Below are positions 8,375 through 17,800 of a stretch of 64,000 bases of DNA, piece by piece. Origin of the DNA: Flavobacterium lipolyticum (GTDB lineage: Bacteria; Bacteroidota; Bacteroidia; Flavobacteriales; Flavobacteriaceae). The notes below the pieces were generated by a model, which searched no databases, had not been told where the DNA came from, and saw only the letters and a program-made list of their open reading frames with translations. A program made the position numbers and the translations under genes. The stretch lies in assembly GCF_020905335.1 (NCBI RefSeq), contig NZ_JAJJMN010000002.1:1-64000 (forward strand), read 5' to 3'. How positions within the stretch are numbered: position 1 is the stretch's first letter; every line of letters begins with the position of its first letter.

Positions 8375-9400
8375 TTAATAGATTACAGGGGACTCCTGTT
8401 TTACTATCGGAATAACTTTGTTTCCAATTACCTCAATGCATTGTAATAGTTTTTCGTGGGGTAGCGAGGCATAATCCAATTGAAAACAAAATCTGGATAT
8501 CCCGCCAAGTGCTTCTGATAAATGGAGAATTTTTGCTGCAACCTCTTCTGGATTTCCTACCAATAAGGCACTTCCCGTTGATTTCAAATCGATTTCAAAT
8601 CGAGAAAGACTCTTTGGTAAACCATGCATTTTACTCATAGAATTAGACCAACCAGGATAGAAATCTTTAATTGCTTCCTCTGTGGTATTCGCGACATATC
8701 CCATAGAGTGTAATCCAACTTTTAATTGATCTTTACTAAAACCGGCATCCTCTCCGGCTTCGCGGTAGAGCTCCACTAAAGGAATTATCTGGTCTATTTG
8801 ACCATCAATGATAGCCACCATTAAGGGTAGGCCAAGCTCTCCTGCACGAATAAAAGAGGCTGGTGTTCGCAAAGCAGCATGCCATATTGGTAGAGAAGCT
8901 TGTAAGGGGCGCGGGTAGACACTTACATTGTCTAAAGAAGGTCGAAATTTACCCGACCAGGTAATGGTATCATTGTCTCGAATTTTAAGCAAAAGTTCAA
9001 GTTTTTCTGTAAACAATTCTGCAGAATCCTTGATATTTAGTCCAAATAATGGAAATGCATCAAGAGAAGCTCCTCGACCAGCGATAATTTCGGCACGTCC
9101 TTTTGATACTAGATCCAGTGTTGCAAACTCTTGAAACAATCGAACAGGATCAACCGTACTTAATCCGGTTACTGCACTTGTAATCCGTATTCTATTGGTA
9201 ATCGATGCCGCCGCCGCCATCAATACTACAGGTGCTGAATCCAGCTTGTCTTTACCATGGTGTTCACCAATTCCGTATAAATCAAAGCCTAGCTCGTCTG
9301 CAAACTTTATTCGCTCAAGTAAGTTTTCAATTGCTCGTTCATCTCTTTCCACAATTGTCCCTCCGCCAGACGAAACAAAAGTGTCAATTCCAATTTCCAT
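8375..9400 (-). CDS. LLM-class flavin-dependent oxidoreductase
   Basis: This 341-residue protein has a bacterial-luciferase-like (TIM-barrel) fold. Typical segments are FADELGFDLYGIGEHHG, AAAASITNRIRITSAVTGLSTVDPVRLFQEFATLDLVSKGRAEIIAGRGA and LPIWHAALRTPASFIRAGELGLPL. Such enzymes use reduced flavin supplied in trans to oxidise diverse substrates; the substrate cannot be read from sequence. It is a separate branch from the monooxygenase domain embedded in the first NRPS gene. It could be a tailoring enzyme of the cluster or an ordinary housekeeping oxidoreductase. About 176 bp separate it from the upstream membrane-protein gene, so it may have its own promoter. Confidence 0.85.
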   Translation of the reverse strand: MEIGIDTFVSSGGGTIVERDERAIENLLERIKFADELGFDLYGIGEHHGKDKLDSAPVVLMAAAASITNRIRITSAVTGLSTVDPVRLFQEFATLDLVSKGRAEIIAGRGASLDAFPLFGLNIKDSAELFTEKLELLLKIRDNDTITWSGKFRPSLDNVSVYPRPLQASLPIWHAALRTPASFIRAGELGLPLMVAIIDGQIDQIIPLVELYREAGEDAGFSKDQLKVGLHSMGYVANTTEEAIKDFYPGWSNSMSKMHGLPKSLSRFEIDLKSTGSALLVGNPEEVAAKILHLSEALGGISRFCFQLDYASLPHEKLLQCIEVIGNKVIPIVKQESPVIY

Positions 9401-9521
9401 AAATGTGATTTTAGATATTATTTTAAACCATTATCAATTAAAAAAGTAAATCTCCTGCATTTTCAATAGAAACGATCCATTGAAGGTGAAAGGGTACTTG
9501 GATTTTGGCGTGATGTGTTTT

Positions 9522-9543
9522 ATGGAAGAAAGCGTTTTTCCAT
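9522..9543. other. Compact hairpin downstream of the acylase operon
   Basis: ATGGAA pairs with TTCCAT, and the stem extends inward by three pairs (one wobble) around an AGCG tetraloop. It lies between the end of the minus-strand operon and the LLM oxidoreductase gene. No U-tract follows on the minus strand, so termination is only a guess. Confidence 0.3.
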
Positions 9544-9576
9544 CACAAAAGCAGCCAGTACGATAAACGTTATTCA

Positions 9577-9960
9577 TCATTCGGATTTTGTGAGTTGCAA
9601 TTCAAGAACCTCTCTTCCGTTTCTAAATAGATATCCGGAGTACACTCCCAATCCCGTTAAAACACCTCCAATAAGACCTATTATGAGATGCAATAAATAA
9701 ATATGTAATGACATGAGTTTAGCCACAGACGACATTATTTCACCTTCATAAATGATCTCGAAATAGATAGTTGATAAAAACCACGCCATAAAACCCGATA
9801 TAAAGCCCCATACAAAAGAGGAAATATTCCATTTTTTAAAGGGGAGTGTTGCCCCTAATACAAACATTGGCACCGAAAAACTCCACCAAGGAAAGAAATC
9901 TAACATCCCCATGAAGATTAAAACACTAAATAGTATTGCGAAGGTTATTAATTTTTTCAT
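9577..9960 (-). CDS. Small hydrophobic membrane protein of unknown function
   Basis: This 127-residue protein is not recognised. It has about four hydrophobic segments: residues near 4-24, 30-40, 45-70 and 85-112, the last with a glycine-rich LIIGLIGGVLTGLGVYSG stretch. The basic MKK start and polar C-terminal tail suggest an inner-membrane protein. Its start lies only 7 bp from the stop of the penicillin-acylase gene, so it is probably co-transcribed with it. It could assist export or immunity, but nothing in the sequence proves this. Confidence 0.7.
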   Translation of the reverse strand: MKKLITFAILFSVLIFMGMLDFFPWWSFSVPMFVLGATLPFKKWNISSFVWGFISGFMAWFLSTIYFEIIYEGEIMSSVAKLMSLHIYLLHLIIGLIGGVLTGLGVYSGYLFRNGREVLELQLTKSE

Positions 9961-9967
9961 TATTAAT

Positions 9968-12328
9968 TTATTTTAAAGACCATTTATACTTTGCTTCTGC
10001 ATTTCCTTCGATTAAATTACCGAAGAATTTGAGTTCATAATACTGACCATTTCTCCAGGTGTCAACGAAGTGATCGTATTCATCCGATGACGGATTTCCT
10101 GATTGTCCTCCGGCATAAACAGCATATCCTTTAGGTCTTTTTTTCATTTCCACAATCATTCTTAAAGAAGGCCCCCATCTTTTAGAAATGGCATTTAATG
10201 CTTGTGGATGTCCTCCTTGTGGTAAGCCCTTCTTGCTGAAATATTCAATATTGGACAAATGCATGATATCTATTTTATTTGTATTTCCCCAGTTCGAACG
10301 TTTGGTGGTATCATTCAGCATTTGATTAAATGAAAGAGCAATAATATCAGAAGCTGTTTCTGTTTTTTCGGTCGAAAGCAGATCGAAATATTTATTATTT
10401 GGATCGTTAGAAATCATATCTAGTAATACCAAATCATCAGGAACCAGTTTAGTCATCTTATATCGGAGTAATTCATCCCATGTATTATTTTTAATCTTAG
10501 TCCACCAAAGCTCAAATAATGGTGCCAGGTTAGAATCTTTATCATACTTGCAATTCCAAAGAGAAAATTCTTTTAAATATTTGTTTTTACCTGAAGGCAT
10601 TCTTTTTAATAAAACAGGAATCGCTAACTCTGCCAGACTGTTCGTATTATCCAGTTGCATTGATTTCATGTCTTCGACAGACAGTTTTTCTTTGGCTGAC
10701 AAATAGGAGTCAATTTTATTGGCTCTTAATTCCAGATAGTGGCCATAAATTAGGGGTGAGTTACTGATCTTATAAGGATTATTGTTTGCTGAAAACACAT
10801 AGCCCTGATCTGGATTGTAAGAATAAGGTAACTTGTCTAATACCGCTGTAGAAAACTGATCCGATCTGGTTCCGTCCATGACAAACTTACCTTGATTCTT
10901 CCATTTTTTTGCAAGAATTTTTCCTTGATGGTGAATCGAGATATTCCCTTCAACATCGGCATAAGTGAAATTTTGCGAAGGGCATTTGTAATATTGAATG
11001 GCGCTCTTAAATTGCGTATATTTTGTTGCTTTGTTCAGCTTGATAAGAGCTAAAATTTCATTAGAAGGATCTTGCAAGGTCCAATTTAAAGCATAGCCTT
11101 CTAGCTCCGGCTCTCCCTCGCGAAAATCAGAAGGTATAGGTCCATGTTTGGTGTAGTAAACGGTGTCTAAAAATGGTTTATCACCTCTAATTTTGATTTC
11201 TTCGACAACACTGTCCGTTTTTACCCATTTACCATCATACTTGTAATAAGAATAGTTGTCTTTAACCTCCAGTTTGTAATAATCACGTACATCATCAGAA
11301 CCATTTGTTAATCCCCAGGAAATTTTTTCATTAAATCCTATTACCACCCCCGGAACCCCCGGTATTGAATACCCGTAGACATTTTGTTCATTCGACTTTA
11401 ATTGTAGTTCATACCAAACTGCCGGAAACGAAAGGTTTAGGTGTGGGTCATTGCACAACATGGCGAATCCCGATTTGCTTTTTTTAGGCCCAACGGCCCA
11501 ACTATTACTCCCTAAATTGGGATTGTAAGCACTTGAGGATATTTGTGAAGCCGACGCAAGAAATGAATAATCAATATATTCATTCTCCGGCAGGGAGTCA
11601 AAAATTCGCTGAATAGCAAACTTTTCTTTAGTTTTCTTTAAATAGTAATCCGGAAACAGCTTATTGTATTCTTTTGATCCAAGAATCATCTGTAAGTAAG
11701 AAGCCGAAACATCTTCTTCGAAGCCCGATAAATTGGCTGACATATACTTCATGATTAAAACAGATTTTAAATTGGTCCATGGCTCCGGAGAATAATCCAT
11801 AAGTTTATATTCAATAGGTAGATCAGCATATGACAAACTGTTGATCCAAGCATTTACGCCGGCCGTATAACTGTCTAGTGCTCTTTTTGTTTCCTGGTCC
11901 TTTTCGATGTGTTTTAAGGTGTTTATAGCCGAAGTAAGGATTCCGTCTCTTCTTGTTTTTCGGTCGTGGACAAAGAATTCTTTCCCCAAAATTTCACACA
12001 TTCTTCCGGCAGACACATAGGACAAAAAATCCATTTGCCATAACCGATCAGATGCGCAAACATAACCTTGTGCAAAAAACATATCCTTTTGATTGGCTGC
12101 AAATATGTGAGGAACAGCTCTGTCATCGAAAATTATTTCAGTTTTCTGGCTGACTTTGATACTTATGTCTTTATTGCTGTTAGAAGTCTGTTCATTTTGA
12201 ACAGCACCTATAAACGGATTTAGAAAAGTACCCAGCGGAGGTACCATATAAACTTTTCGATCCAACACTACTACTAGCATTATCAAAGCAACTAACGGAA
12301 AAAGAAATTTTACGGATATTTTATTCAT
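9968..12328 (-). CDS. Penicillin acylase family N-terminal-nucleophile hydrolase
   Basis: The protein has 786 residues, the usual size for a penicillin acylase precursor. An N-terminal hydrophobic segment (about 8-22) should direct it to the periplasm. The family's self-cleavage site is visible as LGSNSWAVG; cleavage before Ser274 would expose the catalytic serine. Downstream family segments include NDPHLNLSFPAVWYE, GVPGVVIGFNEKISWGLTNGSDD and YADVEGNISIHHQGKI. Such enzymes cut amide bonds of acyl side chains; PvdQ, for example, removes the fatty acid from the pyoverdine precursor. The gene overlaps the PPTase gene by 8 bp, which ties it to the biosynthetic machinery. By inference it may remove an acyl or peptide leader after export, or act in self-protection. 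Confidence 0.92.
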   Translation of the reverse strand: MNKISVKFLFPLVALIMLVVVLDRKVYMVPPLGTFLNPFIGAVQNEQTSNSNKDISIKVSQKTEIIFDDRAVPHIFAANQKDMFFAQGYVCASDRLWQMDFLSYVSAGRMCEILGKEFFVHDRKTRRDGILTSAINTLKHIEKDQETKRALDSYTAGVNAWINSLSYADLPIEYKLMDYSPEPWTNLKSVLIMKYMSANLSGFEEDVSASYLQMILGSKEYNKLFPDYYLKKTKEKFAIQRIFDSLPENEYIDYSFLASASQISSSAYNPNLGSNSWAVGPKKSKSGFAMLCNDPHLNLSFPAVWYELQLKSNEQNVYGYSIPGVPGVVIGFNEKISWGLTNGSDDVRDYYKLEVKDNYSYYKYDGKWVKTDSVVEEIKIRGDKPFLDTVYYTKHGPIPSDFREGEPELEGYALNWTLQDPSNEILALIKLNKATKYTQFKSAIQYYKCPSQNFTYADVEGNISIHHQGKILAKKWKNQGKFVMDGTRSDQFSTAVLDKLPYSYNPDQGYVFSANNNPYKISNSPLIYGHYLELRANKIDSYLSAKEKLSVEDMKSMQLDNTNSLAELAIPVLLKRMPSGKNKYLKEFSLWNCKYDKDSNLAPLFELWWTKIKNNTWDELLRYKMTKLVPDDLVLLDMISNDPNNKYFDLLSTEKTETASDIIALSFNQMLNDTTKRSNWGNTNKIDIMHLSNIEYFSKKGLPQGGHPQALNAISKRWGPSLRMIVEMKKRPKGYAVYAGGQSGNPSSDEYDHFVDTWRNGQYYELKFFGNLIEGNAEAKYKWSLK

Positions 12329-12962
12329 TATAAAAGAGGGTTGGATCTAATTCTAGTTTATTAATTTGAATATTTGGTATTTGAGAACATAGTGCTAATT
12401 TATAATTTGCCGCAATCGATAGCGATGTTGTAAACCATTTGTTTTCAAAACCTATTGATGGTTCCAGACAGTTTTCATGATGTAAGCCTTCTACAATTCC
12501 AATTCCTTTTGCTTTTAAATAAGCTTCCTTGCGGGTCCACACAGTAAAGAAGGCGTCACTGGAATCATTAGCGTCAAGAATGAATTCTTTCTCCTGAACA
12601 TGAAGATAGTCTAATACAGTAGAGATATCAAAATCGGAGCATTTTTCAATGTCTATTCCAATTTCTTTATCTGAAAATGCTACAGTTACAAAGCTACCGG
12701 AATGAGAAATATTAAATTTTTTTCCTCCGGAATAAAAAGGCTTTCCTCCGGGAGATATTTGCCAATTTGACCAAGAAAATGTTCTGTTTGAAACTTCAAA
12801 ATATTTCTTCACCATTAATTTACTATACAATTTTAATCGCCTATCTTGATGATTTTGAAATCGCATAATTTCTTTGTGCATGTTATTTGGAAGTGACTTA
12901 AGCATACTCTCCATGTCAATTTGACTAACGTTTACAGTGTCAAGATACCAGAGATCAATCAT
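12321..12962 (-). CDS. 4'-phosphopantetheinyl transferase, Sfp type
   Basis: This 213-residue protein is in the normal size range of Sfp-type transferases. It has the family motifs FNISHS (83-88), GIDIEK (102-107, magnesium ligands Asp104 and Glu106) and WTRKEAYLKAKG (142-153). It transfers phosphopantetheine from coenzyme A to the conserved Ser of carrier domains. The roughly dozen T/ACP domains encoded in this window are its obvious substrates. It overlaps the type II thioesterase gene by 8 bp upstream and the acylase gene by 8 bp downstream, so the three are translationally linked. Confidence 0.95.
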   Translation of the reverse strand: MIDLWYLDTVNVSQIDMESMLKSLPNNMHKEIMRFQNHQDRRLKLYSKLMVKKYFEVSNRTFSWSNWQISPGGKPFYSGGKKFNISHSGSFVTVAFSDKEIGIDIEKCSDFDISTVLDYLHVQEKEFILDANDSSDAFFTVWTRKEAYLKAKGIGIVEGLHHENCLEPSIGFENKWFTTSLSIAANYKLALCSQIPNIQINKLELDPTLFYNE

Positions 12963-13656
12963 CTAGATTTGTTATGATTCGTACTAATTCTGCCGGGTGA
13001 TCGTGTATGAAAAAATGATTACCTTCAAGTAAATGGGACTTTAATGCAATAGAGGTGAAATGTCTCCAGTTTTCAATATCTTTTGCTGTTTCTTCTTCAT
13101 CTCCCATTACCGCAACAATAGGTGTATTTACTTTAAAATTGGAGTCTAAGCGAGGGCTTTTTTCTAATATTTCAAAGTCAGACCTCATGATGGGGGAGAA
13201 AAAATTGAATAGTTCCTCGTTCTCCAATACTTCGGTGGGAACACCGCCTAAACTGATTAGTTCTTCTTTTAATTCCTTGTCACTTATTGTAGAACGACAT
13301 CTGTCTTCATCGCCTGTTCCCGGACCGGCATTTCCTGCTACAATGAGTTTTTTTGGGGAATCACCCAGTTCTTCCATTTTTTTGGTTACCATAAGTCCCA
13401 ATTGTGCCCCCATGCTATGACCAAAAATGATATAAGGTTTATCATTTCTCAATGAATTAATTTGATGTAGTAAGTCGTCAACTGCTTCTGATTGAGTAGA
13501 TAATAAGTTTTCCTTAATTCTTTTTCCCCGGCCTGGTAATTCTAACAGATGGAAATCAAAATTTATGGGTAAAAAGGGTTTTAAAAAATTGAATGAATTG
13601 GAACTACCACCAGCAAAGTGCAATAAAAAAACTTGCATATTTTTTTTAAATATCAT
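12955..13656 (-). CDS. Type II thioesterase (NRPS/PKS editing hydrolase)
   Basis: This 233-residue alpha/beta hydrolase is of the kind that removes wrong or stalled acyl groups from carrier domains. Visible are HFAGGSSNSF near the start, ELPGRGKR, the nucleophile motif GHSMG (Ser81), a later acidic residue in VMGDEEE and the catalytic His in GNHFF. The start at residue 1 is uncertain: Met7, directly before VFLLHFAGG, is an equally good choice. It is the first gene of the minus-strand operon and faces the large NRPS gene across a 1.1 kb divergent region. No integrated thioesterase domain is seen in the window, so this free enzyme may matter for clearing or release. Confidence 0.93.
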   Translation of the reverse strand: MIFKKNMQVFLLHFAGGSSNSFNFLKPFLPINFDFHLLELPGRGKRIKENLLSTQSEAVDDLLHQINSLRNDKPYIIFGHSMGAQLGLMVTKKMEELGDSPKKLIVAGNAGPGTGDEDRCRSTISDKELKEELISLGGVPTEVLENEELFNFFSPIMRSDFEILEKSPRLDSNFKVNTPIVAVMGDEEETAKDIENWRHFTSIALKSHLLEGNHFFIHDHPAELVRIITNLDD

Positions 13657-14801
13657 TTTATATTTTTTAATAGAATAGAAAGAGCCGCCATGGTCAATCT
13701 GTTATCATCGATTTTATATAATTTCATTATTAATCGATAAAATCCAAAAAACAAATCAAATGTACCTGCTGGTGTCACCCAGTATCGGTGTTCTATTTTG
13801 TTTTTTCAGCAAACCAATAACGATAGGATCGAAGAGTATACAATTAAACCAGTCGGATGAACACTTGTTATATACTCTTACATTGTCATAAGACTTTATT
13901 TTTTTATAAAGTTTTACGCACTTATAAGGATATCATTAAGGTACAATGTTACAATTATTCAAATTAAAAACAAAATTTAAATCTAAGTATATAGGTAATT
14001 TGTGAAAGTTTTTTTTGTAAGGGTAAAATGTTTCAGGAGATGCTTCTCGGGGACAAAAGTCAATAGGCAGACCCTGCATCGTGACAAATAGTAATGTGGC
14101 TTAGTATTTCTTTTCGTTGTAAGGTTGAAGATTGGTATTGTCCAATTAAAAATGCTATTGTGCCGATAACTTTAGACCTTAAAAAAATCATTTTTGCCTG
14201 ATCACGCGACGAATTTCAGTGGGGTTAAATATTGTTGTTTTTTCTAATAGCAAGGCATAAGGTAGGTTGGAGATATTTTACATATGGATTGGGATAGTTA
14301 ATCAAATACTACCTATATATAGTTGCTGCATGTAAAAATATTATTATTAAAAAATTTGTTGTTTTTCACTTTGCTTTTATCTAACTTAGCCACAGTCTAT
14401 CAAATTTAATTTCTTGAAAAGAAAAAATAGATATACAATTGAATAGGGTTTTTGTAGTACTCCAGGTTTTAATAGAGCATAGTGTTAATGCAGTTGCACA
14501 GGAGTTTTTAGATAGTATTATCTAAGTGCAAGACCTTATTTATAGACAAAAGAACTTTTGCAAAAAGCAATAGAAGTCGAAATTTACGAATTGTAATTGA
14601 AATAATGGATTCCGACTTATTCTATGGTATTGTTTAATAAAATGATACCTATTTAAAGGCTCTTCATATTTGGTGAAAACAAAAAATAGGAAGAAAGTAA
14701 ATAAGAAGCCCTGTAGTAGAACTATTTGCGTTTCTATGAGTTTTAAAAACCTTAAGTAAAATAAAGTATAGGACCGGAATTGCACAAAATTAATAAGAAC
14801 T
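13657..14801. promoter_or_regulatory. 1.1 kb divergent non-coding region
   Basis: I see no convincing gene here; the open frames are short, AT-rich and lack family features. The region separates the minus-strand thioesterase operon from the plus-strand megasynthase operon, so it should hold both promoters. I found no clear match to the Bacteroidota -7 consensus (TAnnTTTG) at a suitable distance. An AT hairpin lies at 13891-13914. Confidence 0.5.
13891..13914. other. AT-rich hairpin with a T6 loop in the divergent region
   Basis: ACTTTAT and ATAAAGT pair perfectly over 7 bp, with two further weak outer pairs and a loop of six T. It could be part of a leader or operator, or arise by chance in AT-rich DNA. 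Confidence 0.3.
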
Positions 14802-17800
14802 ATGTTATATGATTCCGAAGTACTTTCATTATTGACTAAATTAAAGGCAAAGCAGATCGCAATAGCTCTGGATGATACTTTTGAAAATTTGAGAGTCAGA
14901 GGTGATTTGAAAAAATTAACGCCTGAAGAGAAACAAGCACTAGTTGATAATAAAGCTGAAATTATTCTTTTGTTAAAAGATAGTCTGTCGGGAATTCAAA
15001 CTATTGAAGCTGCAAAAGTACAATCTTCTTACCCAATTTCTGATGCCCAACGTAGAATCTGGATATTAAGTCAATTCAAAGATGGGTCTGTTGCGTACAA
15101 TATGCCTACGCATATTCATTTGAATAAGGACCTTAATATAAGTTACTTTAAGCAGGCTATAGAGGCTACCTTAGAGCGGCATGAAATGCTTCGAACGGTT
15201 TTTAGAGAAAATGAAGAAGGTGAAATTAGGCAGTGGATATTAAGCAGGGAGGATTTAGATTTTGAAATAGGTTATCGAGATTATCGGGAAGAGGAGTTTA
15301 AGCATGAGAAAGTCTTAAGTTTTATTGGTACGGATTCCTATAAGGCATTTGACCTGAAAAACGGACCTTTATTACGGGCTGCTCTGCTTCAGACAGCTGA
15401 TAATGAATACGTATTCTATTTCAACCTGCACCATATTATTAGTGATGGCTGGTCAATGAAAATTCTCTATAGCGATGTGTTTTTCTATTATGAAAAATAC
15501 ATGGAAGGAAACAATCAAAATTTGCCTTCTTTGAAGATTCAGTATAAGGATTATGCTTGTTGGCAGTTAGACCAGATTGAGAATGATTCATTTAAAGTTT
15601 ATAAAAAATATTGGTTAGATAAATTATCCGGTAAACTGGGAATCTTGGATTTACCAGGTGTCAACGTGCGGCCTAATGTGAAAACTCACAAAGGAAGAAC
15701 AGTTGCTACTTACTTAGATAAAGATTTAACAAACAGATTTAAGAATTATGCATTGCAAAGATCAGGAACTCTGTTTATGAGCCTTGTATCAGTGCTGAAA
15801 GCTTTTTTGCGCAGGGAAACGGCTCAGGATGATCTTATTGTAGGAACCCCTGTTGCGGGAAGAAATTTACTGGAATTGGAAAACCAAATCGGGTTTTATG
15901 TAAATACGCTAGTATTAAGAACCCGGATAGATGAAAAAGATAATTTAGAAGATATTTTTCGAAACGCAAAGCATACCATATTAGATGCTTATGCCCATCA
16001 AGCCTATCCTTTTGATCGCTTAGTGGAAGATATAGGACAAAGTAGACAAACTAGTAGAAGTGCTATATTTGATATTTTGGTGGTGCTACAGAATACGGAT
16101 GAAAAAATGAAGGAGATATCAATCTCTGAATCCAACATTGATGATATAGTTGAGATTAGAACAGGGACGAGTATCTACGATATTAAATTTGAGTTTCAGG
16201 AGAACGAGGATTATATCGCATTTTTAATTGAGTACAATCAGGATCTCTACAAGCCTGCAATAATAGAGAGGTTTATAAAACATTTTAAAACGTTTTCGAG
16301 CTTAGCCTTAACAAACCCTGCTCAGGAGATCGGATCTCTGGATTATCTGTCGGTTCAGGAAAAAGCAGAGTTGAAGTTGCTTGACAAACAAGTTTTTACA
16401 GCTGTTTCTAATACTACGATTGTAAGTCAGTTTCATGAACAGGTTAAAAGGAATAGTTTAAAAACAGCGTTGCGATGTGGTAATGAAAGTTATAGCTACG
16501 AGGAGTTAAATCGATGCGCAAATCAGGTTGCTCATTTTTTGCTGGAAGAAGCTGCTATCAAAAAGGAAGAAAAGATAGGATTAGTATTAAATAATGGATT
16601 CTACAGCATCGCTTCCAGGTTAGGAGTGTTAAAAGCTGGAGGATCCTACTTAGTTTTAATGCCGACAGCCCACGAAAACCATTTAGCATCGATGATTTCT
16701 GATTTTGAAATCCAAACATTAATCATTGAGAAGGAATTTATAGAACAGTCAAATAGGCTTCAATGGAGCTCAGCTACTCTGAAAAATTATTTATGTGTAG
16801 ACAGCAATGATGTAAAAGCGGAGAAGGAGTATCGTGATAATATAATGATGAGCCAAGAACTTTGGGACCATGTGGGGAGAAGGGCTGATGATCAAATAAC
16901 AAGTGGGGGATGGATAAGTAGTTATACAGGAGAAGCCATTTCGGATATAGAGATGGAGGAATATTCCATGAACGCCTATAATAAGCTCAGGAATAGTCTT
17001 CATTCTGACATGAGAGTACTGGAAATAGGATGTTCTTCCGGAATAACCTTAAGTAAGATTGCTCCTGAAGTTGCCCTGTATTACGGAACAGATTTATCTC
17101 CGATTATTCTCTCCGGAACTGAAAAAATGATTGCTGAGAACGGAATTAAAAATGTGAAATTAAAGCAACTGGTAGCGCATGAAATAGGAGAGCTGGAAGA
17201 GAAGGACTTTGATCTCATCATTATAAATAGTGTAATCCAAAATTTTCACGGGCATAATTATTTTCTTAAGGTGATAAAGGAAGGAGTTAAGTTGCTTAAA
17301 GAAGATGGAAAAATCTTTATTGGTGATATTATGGACATCAATAAGAAGTCTGAAATGCTAGAGGACTTGCATCAATTTAAACAAGATAACAAGGATAAAG
17401 GCTATACTACGAAGACTGATTTTTCGTCAGATTTTTTTGTGTCGAAAGGATATTTTGAGGACCTTATTATAACCGAAAAGAACATCGTAGAGGTGTCTGT
17501 TAGTGATAAGATAAGAACAATAGAGAATGAATTGACTAAATATCGTTATGATGTCATCTTGCAAATTGATAAGAGGCAGGTAAAAATAGTAACGGAAGAA
17601 GAAAATATTCAACAAAGAAAAATAAAAAGACAATATGACAGGACGGATCTGGTAGTAAGATCTGAAGTAAACCCGGAGATACAGGTTTCAGCAGACCAGG
17701 TAGCGACCATCATTAGTAATTTTGATACTGTCGACGAGCAAAAATCCTTGCTCATTCGTCATAGTGATGTAGTAGGGTTATTTAAAATGGATAGCACCTT

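Noticed and set aside
9515..9700. Plus-strand frame of 61 codons near the LLM oxidoreductase
   Set aside because: It overlaps the membrane-protein gene on the other strand and shows no protein-like features.
14540..14785. Short antisense frame of 81 codons upstream of the 14802 gene
   Set aside because: Phe/Leu-rich translation of AT-rich non-coding DNA; no recognisable domain or neighbour context.
7437..14801. Insertion sequence or transposon explaining the minus-strand block
   Set aside because: No transposase, terminal inverted repeats or target duplications were seen; the genes fit NRPS support functions.
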